From the NCBI GenBank assembly GCA_030268105.1, contig BSDZ01000086.1, positions 4,604,501 to 4,668,500 on the forward strand: DNA of 64,000 bases, given 5' to 3'. The stretch comes from Volvox africanus. Its lineage: Eukaryota > Chlorophyta > Chlorophyceae > Chlamydomonadales > Volvocaceae. The notes beneath the pieces were generated by a model that did no database searches, was not told the origin of the DNA, and saw only the letters and a list, made by a program, of their open reading frames with translations. A program made the translations under genes and the position numbers. Shown piece by piece: positions 13,582 through 25,027 of this stretch (positions are counted from its first letter, which is position 1; each line of letters begins with the position of its first letter).

Positions 13582-15432
13582 AGCAGGCCTCATTAAAAAC
13601 AGGATGAACATGCTACTTCTTACCTCTTCTCGTACTGTTATACGTAACTATTATTGTTATACTATACTGTTATACTATTACTGTTACTAATACTGTTCTA
13701 CTATAACTGTCATACTTCATAGCAGCTACTTCATATACATCCTCTATCTCTTTAAGAGTGGATTGAGGTGATGATGACGGATGAAAGATGCCCTGATGTT
13801 GCAATGCAGCTGAATGCTTTGGCTCTTTGACTCGAATGTTTAGGTACAGTGGTGCAGCTGAGTGCTGTAGAACGAGGAGTCCTGATGTGGATCAATGAAC
13901 GGCAAGGCAGAGGAACGCTGCAATATAAGGTACTGTGAGTTGGGCTGCTGATAATTGACACCTGTTTGATGCCTATGGAACAGGCGGATAAGTGTTAAAG
14001 TCAGCAAAGCGCCCGGCCCCTCCCTGGGCCGTATTACTTGCTCTGTCATTCATTCGTATATGAGTGTTGCTCACTCTTAACAATAAGGCAGCCAAATGCT
14101 GCGTAAGAGGATGCGCGGCATGCAAAAATGGCCCCAGAGGATCACAAGGGTCATAAGGATGTATCGCATGTTGAGAAGCAATAGGATGGGGACTCCCAAG
14201 CAGCAGTGTTAAAGTCAGCAAAGCGCCCGGCCCCTCGTGGGCCGTATTACTTGCTCTGCTCTGCTCAATCATTCGTATATGAGTGTTGCTCACTCTTAAC
14301 AAGCAGGCCTCATTAAAAACAGGATGAACATGCTACTTCTTACCTCTTCTCGTACTGTTATACGTAACTGTTATTGTTATACTATACTGTTATACTATTA
14401 CTGTTACTAATACTGTTCTACTATAACTGTCATACTTCATAGCAGCTACTTCATATACATCCTCTATCTCTTTAAGAGTGGATTGAGGTGATGATGACGG
14501 ATGAAAGATGCCCTGATGTTGCAATGCAGCTGAATGCTTTGGCTCTTTGACTCGAATGTTTAGGTACAGTGGTGCAGCTGAGTGCTGTAGAACGAGGAGT
14601 CCTGATGTGGATCAATGAACGGCAAGGCAGAGGAACGCTGCAATATAAGGTACTGTGAGTTGGGCTGCTGATAATTGACACCTGTTTGATGCCTATGAAA
14701 CAGGCGGATAAGTGTTAAAGTCAGCAAAGCGCCCGGCCCCTCCCTGGGCCGTATTACTTGCTCTGTCATTCATTCGTATATGAGTGTTGCTCACTCTTAA
14801 CAATAAGGCAGCCAAATGCTGCGTAAGAGGATGCGTGGCATGCGAAAATGGCCCCAGAGGATCACAAGGGTCATAAGGATGTATCGCATGTTGAGAAGCA
14901 ATAGGATGGCGACTCCCAAGCAGCAGTGTTAAAGTCAGCAAAGCGCCCGGCCCCTTGTGGGCCGTATTACTTGCTCTGCTCTGCTCAATCATTCGTATAT
15001 GAGTGTTGCTCACTCTTAACAAGCAGGCCTCATTAAAAACAGGATGAACATGCTACTTCTTACCTCTTCTCGTACTGTTATACGTAACTGTTATTGTTAT
15101 ACTATACTGTTATACTATTACTGTTACTAATACTGTTCTACTATAACTGTCATACTTCATAGCAGCTACTTCATATACATCCTCTATCTCTTTAAGAGTG
15201 GATTGAGGTGATGATGACGGATGAAAGATGCCCTGATGTTGCAATGCAGCTGAATGCTTTGGCTCTTTGACTCGAATGTTTAGGTACAGTGGTGCAGCTG
15301 AGTGCTGTAGAACGAGGAGTCCTGATGTGGATCAATGAACGGCAAGGCAGAGGAACGCTGCAATATAAGGTACCGTGAGTTGGGCTGCTGATAATTGACA
15401 CCTGTTTGATGCCTATGGAACAGGCGGATAAG

Positions 15433-15527
15433 TGTTAAAGTCAGCAAAGCGCCCGGCCCCTCGTGGGCCGTATTACTTGCTCTGCTCTGCTCAATCATTC
15501 GTATATGAGTGTTGCTCACTCTTAACA
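15433..15527 (-). mobile_element. Hybrid solo LTR, sixth example
   Basis: Counterpart of the copy at 12981-13075, one 2452-bp period later. Confidence 0.85.
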
Positions 15528-15938
15528 AGCAGGCCTCATTAAAAACAGGATGAACATGCTACTTCTTACCTCTTCTCGTACTGTTATACGTAACTGTTAT
15601 TGTTATTCTATACTTATATACTATTACTGTTACTAATACTGTTCTACTATAACTGTCATACTTCATAGCAGCTACTTCATATACATCCTCTATCTCTTTA
15701 AGAGTGGATTGAGGTGATGATGACGGATGAAAGATGCCCTGATGTTGCAATGCAGCTGAATGCTTTGGCTCTTTGATTCGAGTGTTTAGGTACAGTGGTG
15801 CAGCTGAGTGCTGTAGAACGAGGAGTCCTGATGTGGATCAATGAACGGCAAGGCAGAGGAACGCTGCAATATAAGGTACCATGAGTTGGGCTGCTGATAA
15901 TTGACACCTGTTTGATGCCTATGGAACAGGCGGATAAG

Positions 15939-16033
15939 TGTTAAAGTCAGCAAAGCGCCCGGCCCCTCGTGGGCCGTATTACTTGCTCTGCTCTGCTCAA
16001 TCATTCGTATATGAGTGTTGCTCACTCTTAACA
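15939..16033 (-). mobile_element. Hybrid solo LTR, seventh example
   Basis: Counterpart of the copy at 13487-13581, one 2452-bp period later. Confidence 0.85.
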
Positions 16034-18363
16034 AGCAGGCCTCATTAAAAACAGGATGAACATGCTACTTCTTACCTCTTCTCGTACTGTTATACGTAAC
16101 TGTTATTGTTATACTATACTGTTATACTATTACTGTTACTAATACTGTTCTACTATAACTGTCATACTTCATAGCAGCTACTTCATATACATCCTCTATC
16201 TCTTTAAGAGTGGATTGAGGTGATGATGACGGATGAAAGATGCCCTGATGTTGCAATGCAGCTGAATGCTTTGGCTCTTTGACTCGAATGTTTAGGTACA
16301 GTGGTGCAGCTGAGTGCTGTAGAACGAGGAGTCCTGATGTGGATCAATGAACGGCAAGGCAGAGGAACGCTGCAATATAAGGTACTGTGAGTTGGGCTGC
16401 TGATAATTGACACCTGTTTGATGCCTATGGAACAGGCGGATAAGTGTTAAAGTCAGCAAAGCGCCCGGCCCCTCCCTGGGCCGTATTACTTGCTCTGTCA
16501 TTCATTCGTATATGAGTGTTGCTCACTCTTAACAATAAGGCAGCCAAATGCTGCGTAAGAGGATGCGCGGCATGCAAAAATGGCCCCAGAGGATCACAAG
16601 GGTCATAAGGATGTATCGCATGTTGAGAAGCAATAGGATGGGGACTCCCAAGCAGCAGTGTTAAAGTCAGCAAAGCGCCCGGCCCCTCGTGGGCCGTATT
16701 ACTTGCTCTGCTCTGCTCAATCATTCGTATATGAGTGTTGCTCACTCTTAACAAGCAGGCCTCATTAAAAACAGGATGAACATGCTACTTCTTACCTCTT
16801 CTCGTACTGTTATACGTAACTGTTATTGTTATACTATACTGTTATACTATTACTGTTACTAATACTGTTCTACTATAACTGTCATACTTCATAGCAGCTA
16901 CTTCATATACATCCTCTATCTCTTTAAGAGTGGATTGAGGTGATGATGACGGATGAAAGATGCCCTGATGTTGCAATGCAGCTGAATGCTTTGGCTCTTT
17001 GACTCGAATGTTTAGGTACAGTGGTGCAGCTGAGTGCTGTAGAACGAGGAGTCCTGATGTGGATCAATGAACGGCAAGGCAGAGGAACGCTGCAATATAA
17101 GGTACTGTGAGTTGGGCTGCTGATAATTGACACCTGTTTGATGCCTATGAAACAGGCGGATAAGTGTTAAAGTCAGCAAAGCGCCCGGCCCCTCCCTGGG
17201 CCGTATTACTTGCTCTGTCATTCATTCGTATATGAGTGTTGCTCACTCTTAACAATAAGGCAGCCAAATGCTGCGTAAGAGGATGCGTGGCATGCGAAAA
17301 TGGCCCCAGAGGATCACAAGGGTCATAAGGATGTATCGCATGTTGAGAAGCAATAGGATGGCGACTCCCAAGCAGCAGTGTTAAAGTCAGCAAAGCGCCC
17401 GGCCCCTTGTGGGCCGTATTACTTGCTCTGCTCTGCTCAATCATTCGTATATGAGTGTTGCTCACTCTTAACAAGCAGGCCTCATTAAAAACAGGATGAA
17501 CATGCTACTTCTTACCTCTTCTCGTACTGTTATACGTAACTGTTATTGTTATACTATACTGTTATACTATTACTGTTACTAATACTGTTCTACTATAACT
17601 GTCATACTTCATAGCAGCTACTTCATATACATCCTCTATCTCTTTAAGAGTGGATTGAGGTGATGATGACGGATGAAAGATGCCCTGATGTTGCAATGCA
17701 GCTGAATGCTTTGGCTCTTTGACTCGAATGTTTAGGTACAGTGGTGCAGCTGAGTGCTGTAGAACGAGGAGTCCTGATGTGGATCAATGAACGGCAAGGC
17801 AGAGGAACGCTGCAATATAAGGTACCGTGAGTCAGGCTGCTGATAATTGACACCTGTTTGATGCCTATGGAACAGGCGGATAAGTGTTAAAGTCAGCAAA
17901 GCGCCCGGCCCCTCCCTGGGCCGTATTACTTGCTCTGTCATTCATTCGTATATGAGTGTTGCTCACTCTTAACAATAAGGCAGCCAAATGCTGCGTAAGA
18001 GGATGCGCGGCATGCAAAAATGGCCCCAGAGGATCACAAGGGTCATAAGGATGTATCGCATGTTGAGAAGCAATAGGATGGGGACTCCCAAGCAGCAGTG
18101 TTAAAGTCAGCAAAGCGCCCGGCCCCTCGTGGGCCGTATTACTTGCTCTGCTCTGCTCAATCATTCGTATATGAGTGTTGCTCACTCTTAACAAGCAGGC
18201 CTCATTAAAAACAGGATGAACATGCTACTTCTTACCTCTTCTCGTACTGTTATACGTAACTGTTATTGTTGTACTATACTGTTATACTATTACTGTTACT
18301 AATACTGTTCTACTATAACTGTCATACTTCATAGCAGCTACTTCATATACATCCTCTATCTCT

Positions 18364-21243
18364 TTAAGAGTGGATTGAGGTGATGATGACGGATGAAAGA
18401 TGCCCTGATGTTGCAATGCAGCTGAATGCTTTGGCTCTTTGATTTGAGTGTTTAGGTACAGTGGTGCAGCTGAGTGCTGTAGAACGAGGAGTCCTGATGT
18501 GGATCAATGAACGGCAAGGCAGAGGAACGCTGCAATATAAGGTACTGTGAGTTGGGCTGCTGATAATTGACACCTGTTTGATGCCTATGAAACAGGCGGA
18601 TAAGTGTTAAAGTCAGCAAAGCGCCCGGCCCCTCCCTGGGCCGTATTACTTGCTCTGTCATTCATTCGTATATGAGTGTTGCTCACTCTTAACAATAAGG
18701 CAGCCAAATGCTGCGTAAGAGGATGCGCAACATGTGAAAATGGCCCCAGAGGATCACAAGGGTCATAAGGAGGTATCGCATGTTGAGAAGCAATAGGATG
18801 GCGACTCCCAAGCAGCAGTGTTAAAGTCAGCAAAGCGCCCGGCCCCTCGTGGGCCGGATTACTTGCTCTGCTCTGCTCAATCATTCGTATATGAGTGTTG
18901 CTCACTCTTAACAAGCAGGCCTCATTAAAAACAGGATGAACATGCTACTTCTTACCTCTTCTCGTACTGTTATACGTAACTGTTATTGTTATACTATACT
19001 GTTATACTATTACTGTTACTAATACTGTTATACTATAACTGTCATACTTCATAGCAGCTACTTCATATACATCCTCTATCTCTTTAAGAGTGGATTGAGG
19101 TGATGATGACGGATGAAAGATGCCCTGATGTTGCAATGCAGCTGAATGCTTTGGCTCTTTGATTCGAGTGTTTAGGTACAGTGGTGCAGCTGAGTGCTGT
19201 AGAACGAGGAGTCCTGATGTGGATCAATGAACGGCAAGGCAGAGGAACGCTGCAATTTAAGGTACTGTGAGTTGGGCTGCTGATAATTGACACCTGTTTG
19301 ATGCCTATGGAACAGGCGGATAAGTGTTAAAGTCAGCAAAGCGCCCGGCCCCTCCCTGGGCCGTATTACTTGCTCTGTCATTCATTCGTATATGAGTGTT
19401 GCTCACTCTTTACAATAAGGCAGCCAAATGCTGCGTAAGAGGATGCGTGGCATGCGAAAATTGCCCCAGAGGATCACAAGGGTCATAAGGATGTATCGCA
19501 TGTTGAGAAGCAATAGGATGGCGACTCCCAAGCAGCAGTGTTAAAGTCAGCAAAGCGCCCGGCCCCTTGTGGGCCGTATTACTTGCTCTGCTCTGCTCAA
19601 TCATTCGTATATGAGTGTTGCTCACTCTTAACAAGCAGGCCTCATTAAAAACAGGATGAACATGCTACTTCTTACCTCTTCTCGTACTGTTATACGTAAC
19701 TGTTATTGTTATACTATACTGTTATACTATTACTGTTACTAATACTGTTCTACTATAACTGTCATACTTCATAGCAGCTACTTCATATACATCCTCTATC
19801 TCTTTAAGAGTGGATTGAGGTGATGATGACGGATGAAAGATGCCCTGATGTTGCAATGCAGCTGAATGCTTTGGCTCTTTGATTTGAGTGTTTAGGTACA
19901 GTGGTGCAGCTGAGTGCTGTAGAACGAGGAGTCCTGATGTGGATCAATGAACGGCAAGGCAGAGGAACGCTGCAATATAAGGTACTGTGAGTTGGGCTGC
20001 TGATAATTGACACCTGTTTGATGCCTATGAAACAGGCGGATAAGTGTTAAAGTCAGCAAAGCGCCCGGCCCCTCCCTGGGCCGTATTACTTGCTCTGTCA
20101 TTCATTCGTATATGAGTGTTGCTCACTCTTAACAATAAGGCAGCCAAATGCTGCGTAAGAGGATGCGCAACATGTGAAAATGGCCCCAGAGGATCACAAG
20201 GGTCATAAGGAGGTATCGCATGTTGAGAAGCAATAGGATGGCGACTCCCAAGCAGCAGTGTTAAAGTCAGCAAAGCGCCCGGCCCCTCGTGGGCCGGATT
20301 ACTTGCTCTGCTCTGCTCAATCATTCGTATATGAGTGTTGCTCACTCTTAACAAGCAGGCCTCATTAAAAACAGGATGAACATGCTACTTCTTACCTCTT
20401 CTCGTACTGTTATACGTAACTGTTATTGTTATACTATACTGTTATACTATTACTGTTACTAATACTGTTATACTATAACTGTCATACTTCATAGCAGCTA
20501 CTTCATATACATCCTCTATCTCTTTAAGAGTGGATTGAGGTGATGATGACGGATGAAAGATGCCCTGATGTTGCAATGCAGCTGAATGCTTTGGCTCTTT
20601 GATTCGAGTGTTTAGGTACAGTGGTGCAGCTGAGTGCTGTAGAACGAGGAGTCCTGATGTGGATCAATGAACGGCAAGGCAGAGGAACGCTGCAATTTAA
20701 GGTACTGTGAGTTGGGCTGCTGATAATTGACACCTGTTTGATGCCTATGGAACAGGCGGATAAGTGTTAAAGTCAGCAAAGCGCCCGGCCCCTCCCTGGG
20801 CCGTATTACTTGCTCTGTCATTCATTCGTATATGAGTGTTGCTCACTCTTTACAATAAGGCAGCCAAATGCTGCGTAAGAGGATGCGTGGCATGCGAAAA
20901 TTGCCCCAGAGGATCACAAGGGTCATAAGGATGTATCGCATGTTGAGAAGCAATAGGATGGCGACTCCCAAGCAGCAGTGTTAAAGTCAGCAAAGCGCCC
21001 GGCCCCTTGTGGGCCGTATTACTTGCTCTGCTCTGCTCAATCATTCGTATATGAGTGTTGCTCACTCTTAACAAGCAGGCCTCATTAAAAACAGGATGAA
21101 CATGCTACTTCTTACCTCTTCTCGTACTGTTATACGTAACTGTTATTGTTATACTATACTGTTATACTATTACTGTTACTAATACTGTTCTACTATAACT
21201 GTCATACTTCATAGCAGCTACTTCATATACATCCTCTATCTCT
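18364..21243. repeat. Higher-order repeat IV: 1440-bp dimer, two apparently identical copies
   Basis: By eye, 18364-19803 and 19804-21243 show no differences. They share rare variants seen nowhere else: GATTTGAGTG, GGAGGTATCGC, GGGCCGGATT, GCAATTTAAGG, CTCTTTACAATAAGG and AAAATTGCCCC. This is the most recent duplication visible in array 1. Confidence 0.8.
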
Positions 21244-22500
21244 TTAAGAGTGGATTGAGGTGATGATGACGGATGAAAGATGCCCTGATGTTGCAATGCA
21301 GCTGAATGCTTTGGCTCTTTGACTCGAATGTTTAGGTACAGTGGTGCAGCTGAGTGCTGTAGAACGAGGAGTCCTGATGTGGATCAATGAACGGCAAGGC
21401 AGAGGAACGCTGCAATATAAGGTACTGTGAGTTGGGCTGCTGATAATTGACACCTGTTTGATGCCTATGAAACAGGCGGATAAGTGTTAAAGTCAGCAAA
21501 GCGCCCGGCCCCTCCCTGGGCCGTATTACTTGCTCTGTCATTCATTCGTATATGAGTGTTGCTCACTCTTAACAATAAGGCAGCCAAATGCTGCGTAAGA
21601 GGATGCGCGGCATGCGAAAATGGCCCCAGAGGATCACAAGGGTCATAAGGATGTATCGCATGTTGAGAAGCAATAGGATGGCGACTCCCAAGCAGCAGTG
21701 TTAAAGTCAGCAAAGCGCCCGGCCCCTCGTGGGCCGTATTACTTGCTCTGCTCTGCTCAATCATTCGTATATGAGTGTTGCTCACTCTTAACAAGCAGGC
21801 CTCATTAAAAACAGGATGAACATGCTACTTCTTACCTCTTCTCGTACTGTTATACGTAACTGTTATTGTTATACTATACTGTTATACTATTACTGTTACT
21901 AATACTGCTCTACTATAACTGTCATACTTCATAGCAGCTACTTCATATACATCCTCTATCTCTTTAAGAGTGGATTGAGGTGATGATGACGGATGAAAGA
22001 TGCCCTGATGTTGCAATGCAGCTGAATGCTTTGGCTCTTTGACTCGAATGTTTAGGTACAGTGGTGCAGCTGAGTGCTGTAGAACGAGGAGTCCTGATGT
22101 GGATCAATGAACGGCAAGGCAGAGGAACGCTGCAATATAAGGTACTGTGAGTTGGGCTGCTGATAATTGACACCTGTTTGATGCCTATGGAACAGGCGGA
22201 TAAGTGTTAAAGTCAGCAAAGCGCCCGGCCCCTCCCTGGGCCGTATTACTTGCTCTGTCATTCATTCGTATATGAGTGTTGCTCACTCTTAACAATAAGG
22301 CAGCCAAATGCTGCGTAAGAGGATGCGCGGCATGCGAAAATGGCCCCAGAGGATCACAAGGGTCATAAGGATGTATCGCATGTTGAGAAGCAATAGGATG
22401 GCGACTCCCAAGCAGCAGTGTTAAAGTCAGCAAAGCGCCCGGCCCCTCGTGGGCCGTATTACTTGCTCTGCTCTGCTCAATCATTCGTATATGAGTGTTG

Positions 22501-23325
22501 TGTTGTGCTACGGTTCATTTCCCGTCGACGCGTAGGTCGACGCGATCCTATGAGTCGAAGTGCTTTTGTGATGAACGCATTACATATGAATGAATCTGCA
22601 TGATATAAATGTATTCGCATACATTTATATATGCATCTGGCATGTTGTCATTATCCATCGCGACATCGCATCATGGCAAATCCGCCTAGCATGCATGAAT
22701 AACCGAAGCATTGAAGTGCGCATTATGCTCGTGCTACAAAACGATAAGTAATATTATCTGATATAATATTACTTCATTTAAGCACACGTTGAGAGCGCCG
22801 CACTCGTCGCGATACATGCCCTGCAACCGGATATCGTTATCCGGACCCTTGCATCATGCGAATGCCGGAAAGGCTTATACGTTGTTATACGTAGACATCG
22901 CCTAGACGCAGTAGGGTTGTCACATCTAGGATCGGCCTCCTAATGTGAATCGTACGGCACTGCGATGCTGCGAGTATAACAGATGCGAGGACGGCTAAGC
23001 TAGACAAGACATTCGATACCGGAGAACACTTGTGTGTTCTACATTACTATTACTATACGATATTCTACTTAGCCCGAGCTAAAGCCTGAACATCACTAAT
23101 CACCGCCGCGTGATGATTGCTTGCTTCCGGCGCTGACGGCGATTTCGTCCATTGCATCATTCCGACCTGTAAGACCGTAAGTTATATCTCTCTTCGTCTT
23201 GAAGTCTTCCGCTGTCTCTGTTTGCTCTCGCTTGCCTTGCTGTACTTGCAAGTGCTCGCGCATCGGTGTCGATAGTCTCCAGACGTGCAGATACTCATGA
23301 GCAAACGCGAACGAGAGGTACAACA
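22501..23325 (+). mobile_element. 5' LTR of the chromovirus
   Basis: 825 bp, starting TGTTGTGCTA and ending GGTACAACA, so the ends are the inverted repeat TGTTGT/ACAACA. It differs from the 3' LTR at 22810 (C versus T), 23095 (A versus G) and 23248 (G versus C). It contains four strong inverted repeats: 22603-22630 (11-bp arms, 6-nt loop), 22746-22774 (11-bp arms, 7-nt loop), 22827-22844 (7-bp arms, 4-nt loop) and 23023-23040 (7-bp arms, 4-nt loop). Promoter and polyadenylation sites should lie here but could not be placed. Confidence 0.95.
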
Positions 23326-23328
23326 ATT

Positions 23329-23347
23329 TGGTATCGAGACAGGTTCG
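23329..23347 (+). promoter_or_regulatory. Primer-binding site (PBS)
   Basis: TGGTATCGAGACAGGTTCG begins three bases after the 5' LTR. TGG is the complement of the CCA end of a tRNA, and TGGTATC resembles initiator-Met-type sites of plant elements (TGGTATCAGAGC). The match to any particular host tRNA cannot be tested here. The same first ten bases occur at the PBS of the miniature element at 35620-36018. Confidence 0.8.
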
Positions 23348-23392
23348 TTGCCTAACTGTCTCTCTTTGTCTAATCGGAAGTAGGTTCTTTCT

Positions 23393-23791
23393 ATGGCGAG
23401 TTCCAGCGACGAACCACGAGGACCGCTAGATACTTTTGCCGAAGACTTAGGCCGCGCCGTTTTGGACGCCGCCGCTTCCGGTTTGTAATTGTTTAATTGC
23501 TTTTGCTTAGATTGCTGCACTTGTTGTGTAAGTGTACGCTCTGAGTCGCAGGTAATCTCAGTGCACCGGCATTGCTTGCCGCGGCGACTGAGACCGGCGT
23601 TCGTCCGGATCAGTTGGCGACTCTCATTGCCCAAACTACGGAGATCAGGACTCAGCTGGGCAATTACTTGCTGAGTTTGCTGAATCTTCTCAAGAGTACT
23701 GTCGGTAGGCTCACCGAATCGCTTTGTACTCTTGCCTTTGCGATAGAAGTCGGCTTCTATTACGCAAAACTAGGGTATCGTTTCGTGCTCC
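23393..23791 (+). other. gag leader with coding-like segments, possibly spliced
   Basis: Between the PBS and the gag ATG are two stretches that look coded. An ATG at 23393 opens 31 codons, acidic and alanine-rich, ending at TAA 23486-23488 in the gag frame. A second frame (about 23554-23826) encodes an alanine/leucine-rich, amphipathic segment that overlaps the gag start. Removing a GT...AG segment at 23481-23551 (71 nt) would join the first to the second in frame. A second possible GT...AG segment (23705-23831) would restore the gag frame. This is inference from the sequence alone, and the leader could equally be untranslated. Confidence 0.35.
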
Positions 23792-25027
23792 ATGTCCGCG
23801 GAACACGACGATACGCCGCACGCTAGCCTAGCTAGCCAACCCGATTTCGTTGTAGCTGCTAGAGCGCCGGATAGAGGTCTTGAGACTGTTGGCGCGCGAG
23901 CCACTCAAGAGCCCCTTTTCCTTCAGACCCCTGCTCACTTAATTGTGCCGCATTCAGCAGTGAACACGAATATGGACAACACTGCTGGACCAAGGGTTCT
24001 GCCATTACCTCAAGCTCGAGGGCATGATGACATCCCTGAGGTGATGAGATTGTCGATTCCCGTTCCTAGGCTCAATATTTCGCTGACCGACAAGACACCA
24101 GGGCATAGCATAGCCGATGCAACTCGTGCGTACGTGCGTGACGCTAAAAAGTACCTCCAAGCTGTTCATGGTGGTGACAATGACGGTATCAGGTGTCTCT
24201 TCGTTGGTAACACCCTCGAGGGCGCAGCGAAGGACTGGTATCGCAATTGGACCAACGCCCGGGGCAGCTATACTTTTGACGAGTTAGTCGCCGCTTTGCT
24301 CGCACGATTCGCTACTGAGGTTCAAGCACGCGATGTGGAAGCTCGTAACGTTTTGGCAGCGGGTAGCTACCACATGCGTCGGGATGAAAATGTACCTGCG
24401 TACCAGTCACGCTTCGAAGCACTTGTGACTCCCATTGCTGACCTCACCGAATCTGAGCGTGTCTTTTGGTTTAGGCGAGGCCTAACGAAACTTTTGGCTA
24501 AATGGTGCGCCACTGACTTGGTTGGAGCGCAGATCAAGTCGTATGACGCGTTGGTCGCTTTTGCTAAGGGCGCGGAGATACGACTTCTTGCCGGCGAGGA
24601 AGAAGTCAAGTCTGCCCCTCGTGCAAATGCCGTGCAAGTGCAGGATCCGCTTGGGGAAGCTGTGGCTCTCGACCAGGACCTCGGCGCGACCCGCCCCACG
24701 CCTACTGCCGCGACGCGACACAGCAACGGGCAACGCAAGGCGCGCGGGGGCGCTAGCTCGGGTGTCCGTGGTACAGGAGGAGCAGGTCCGAGCTCGGACC
24801 CAGCTAGGAACAGGAAGCGTGGTGGTGCGCCGTCGTCGGCAGCCGCACAGCGTTCCGACCCCAACGCGAAGCGTACTCGTACGGACGACACATTTATGCC
24901 AAAATGGAATTGCAATCGTTCCGAATTCGAGCGTCGGAAATTGGCCAATGTTTGTCTACGGTGTGCGGAGAATCATTCCACGAAGGATTGCCCTCTAATG
25001 CCGCCGTTTGTACCTCAGCCGAAATAG
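23792..25027 (+). CDS. gag: Gag capsid/nucleocapsid polyprotein of the chromovirus
   Basis: 411 codons from ATG 23792 to TAG 25025-25027. Residues of about 112-240 read as a retrotransposon gag (capsid) domain, with an AKDWYRNW-like core, a FDELVAALLARF segment and a VPAYQSRFEAL segment typical of the family. A basic, Ser/Gly/Arg-rich stretch (about 300-375) precedes a single zinc knuckle at Cys388, Cys391, His395 and Cys400, which is CX2CX3HX4C and one residue shorter than the usual CX2CX4HX4C. Gag would assemble the cytoplasmic particle and package the RNA. The start is the first ATG giving the long frame, but upstream coding-like sequence in the leader leaves open a longer, spliced N-terminus. 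The stop is in the same frame as pol. Confidence 0.9.
   Translation: MSAEHDDTPHASLASQPDFVVAARAPDRGLETVGARATQEPLFLQTPAHLIVPHSAVNTNMDNTAGPRVLPLPQARGHDDIPEVMRLSIPVPRLNISLTDKTPGHSIADATRAYVRDAKKYLQAVHGGDNDGIRCLFVGNTLEGAAKDWYRNWTNARGSYTFDELVAALLARFATEVQARDVEARNVLAAGSYHMRRDENVPAYQSRFEALVTPIADLTESERVFWFRRGLTKLLAKWCATDLVGAQIKSYDALVAFAKGAEIRLLAGEEEVKSAPRANAVQVQDPLGEAVALDQDLGATRPTPTAATRHSNGQRKARGGASSGVRGTGGAGPSSDPARNRKRGGAPSSAAAQRSDPNAKRTRTDDTFMPKWNCNRSEFERRKLANVCLRCAENHSTKDCPLMPPFVPQPK
25025..25027 (+). promoter_or_regulatory. In-frame UAG between gag and pol (putative readthrough site)
   Basis: Codons run AAA TAG GGG CTT. Downstream the same frame is open without another stop to 29086, and the first in-frame ATG of pol is only at 25301. 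Expression of pol therefore seems to need suppression of this UAG, splicing around it, or a genetic code that reads UAG as sense. The UAG followed by G resembles the retroviral readthrough context (UAG G). No structure was folded. Confidence 0.6.

Larger units (their letters stand above)
12740..17643. repeat. Higher-order repeat III: 2452-bp tetramer (506+506+720+720), two copies
   Basis: The unit-length series 506, 506, 720, 720 is repeated exactly, with shared markers such as TTATTCTATAC (13151 and 15603 areas) and GCATGCAAAAATGG with GATGGGGACTCC. An incomplete copy (506, 507, 720) precedes it from about 11007, so short units were amplified as part of a larger block after they formed. Confidence 0.8.
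1..22500. repeat. Satellite array 1 (720/726-bp units with 506-bp variants)
   Basis: About 33 head-to-tail copies of one unit run from the window start to the edge of the Ty3 element. Spacing of a fixed landmark is 720 bp in most units, 726 bp in four and about 506 bp in seven. A long unit reads on the plus strand: LTR-A (95 bp), about 411 bp of unique sequence with a T/A-rich low-complexity stretch, LTR-B (90 or 96 bp), then about 124 bp before the next LTR-A. No open frame resembles a known protein. Frames of 60-111 codons recur only because the repeat recurs, and several read through the LTR. The array continues off the left edge and is cut inside LTR-A at 22500 by the retrotransposon. Confidence 0.95.

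Noticed and set aside
397..22484. Dozens of recurrent 60-111 codon frames on the minus strand of array 1
   Set aside because: They are the same few frames repeated with the unit, run through LTR sequence, resemble no known family and change length with every LTR variant.
1..22500. CRISPR-like alternation of short repeats and spacers
   Set aside because: The repeats are about 90-bp LTRs with target-site duplications in a eukaryotic satellite, and the spacers are not unique.
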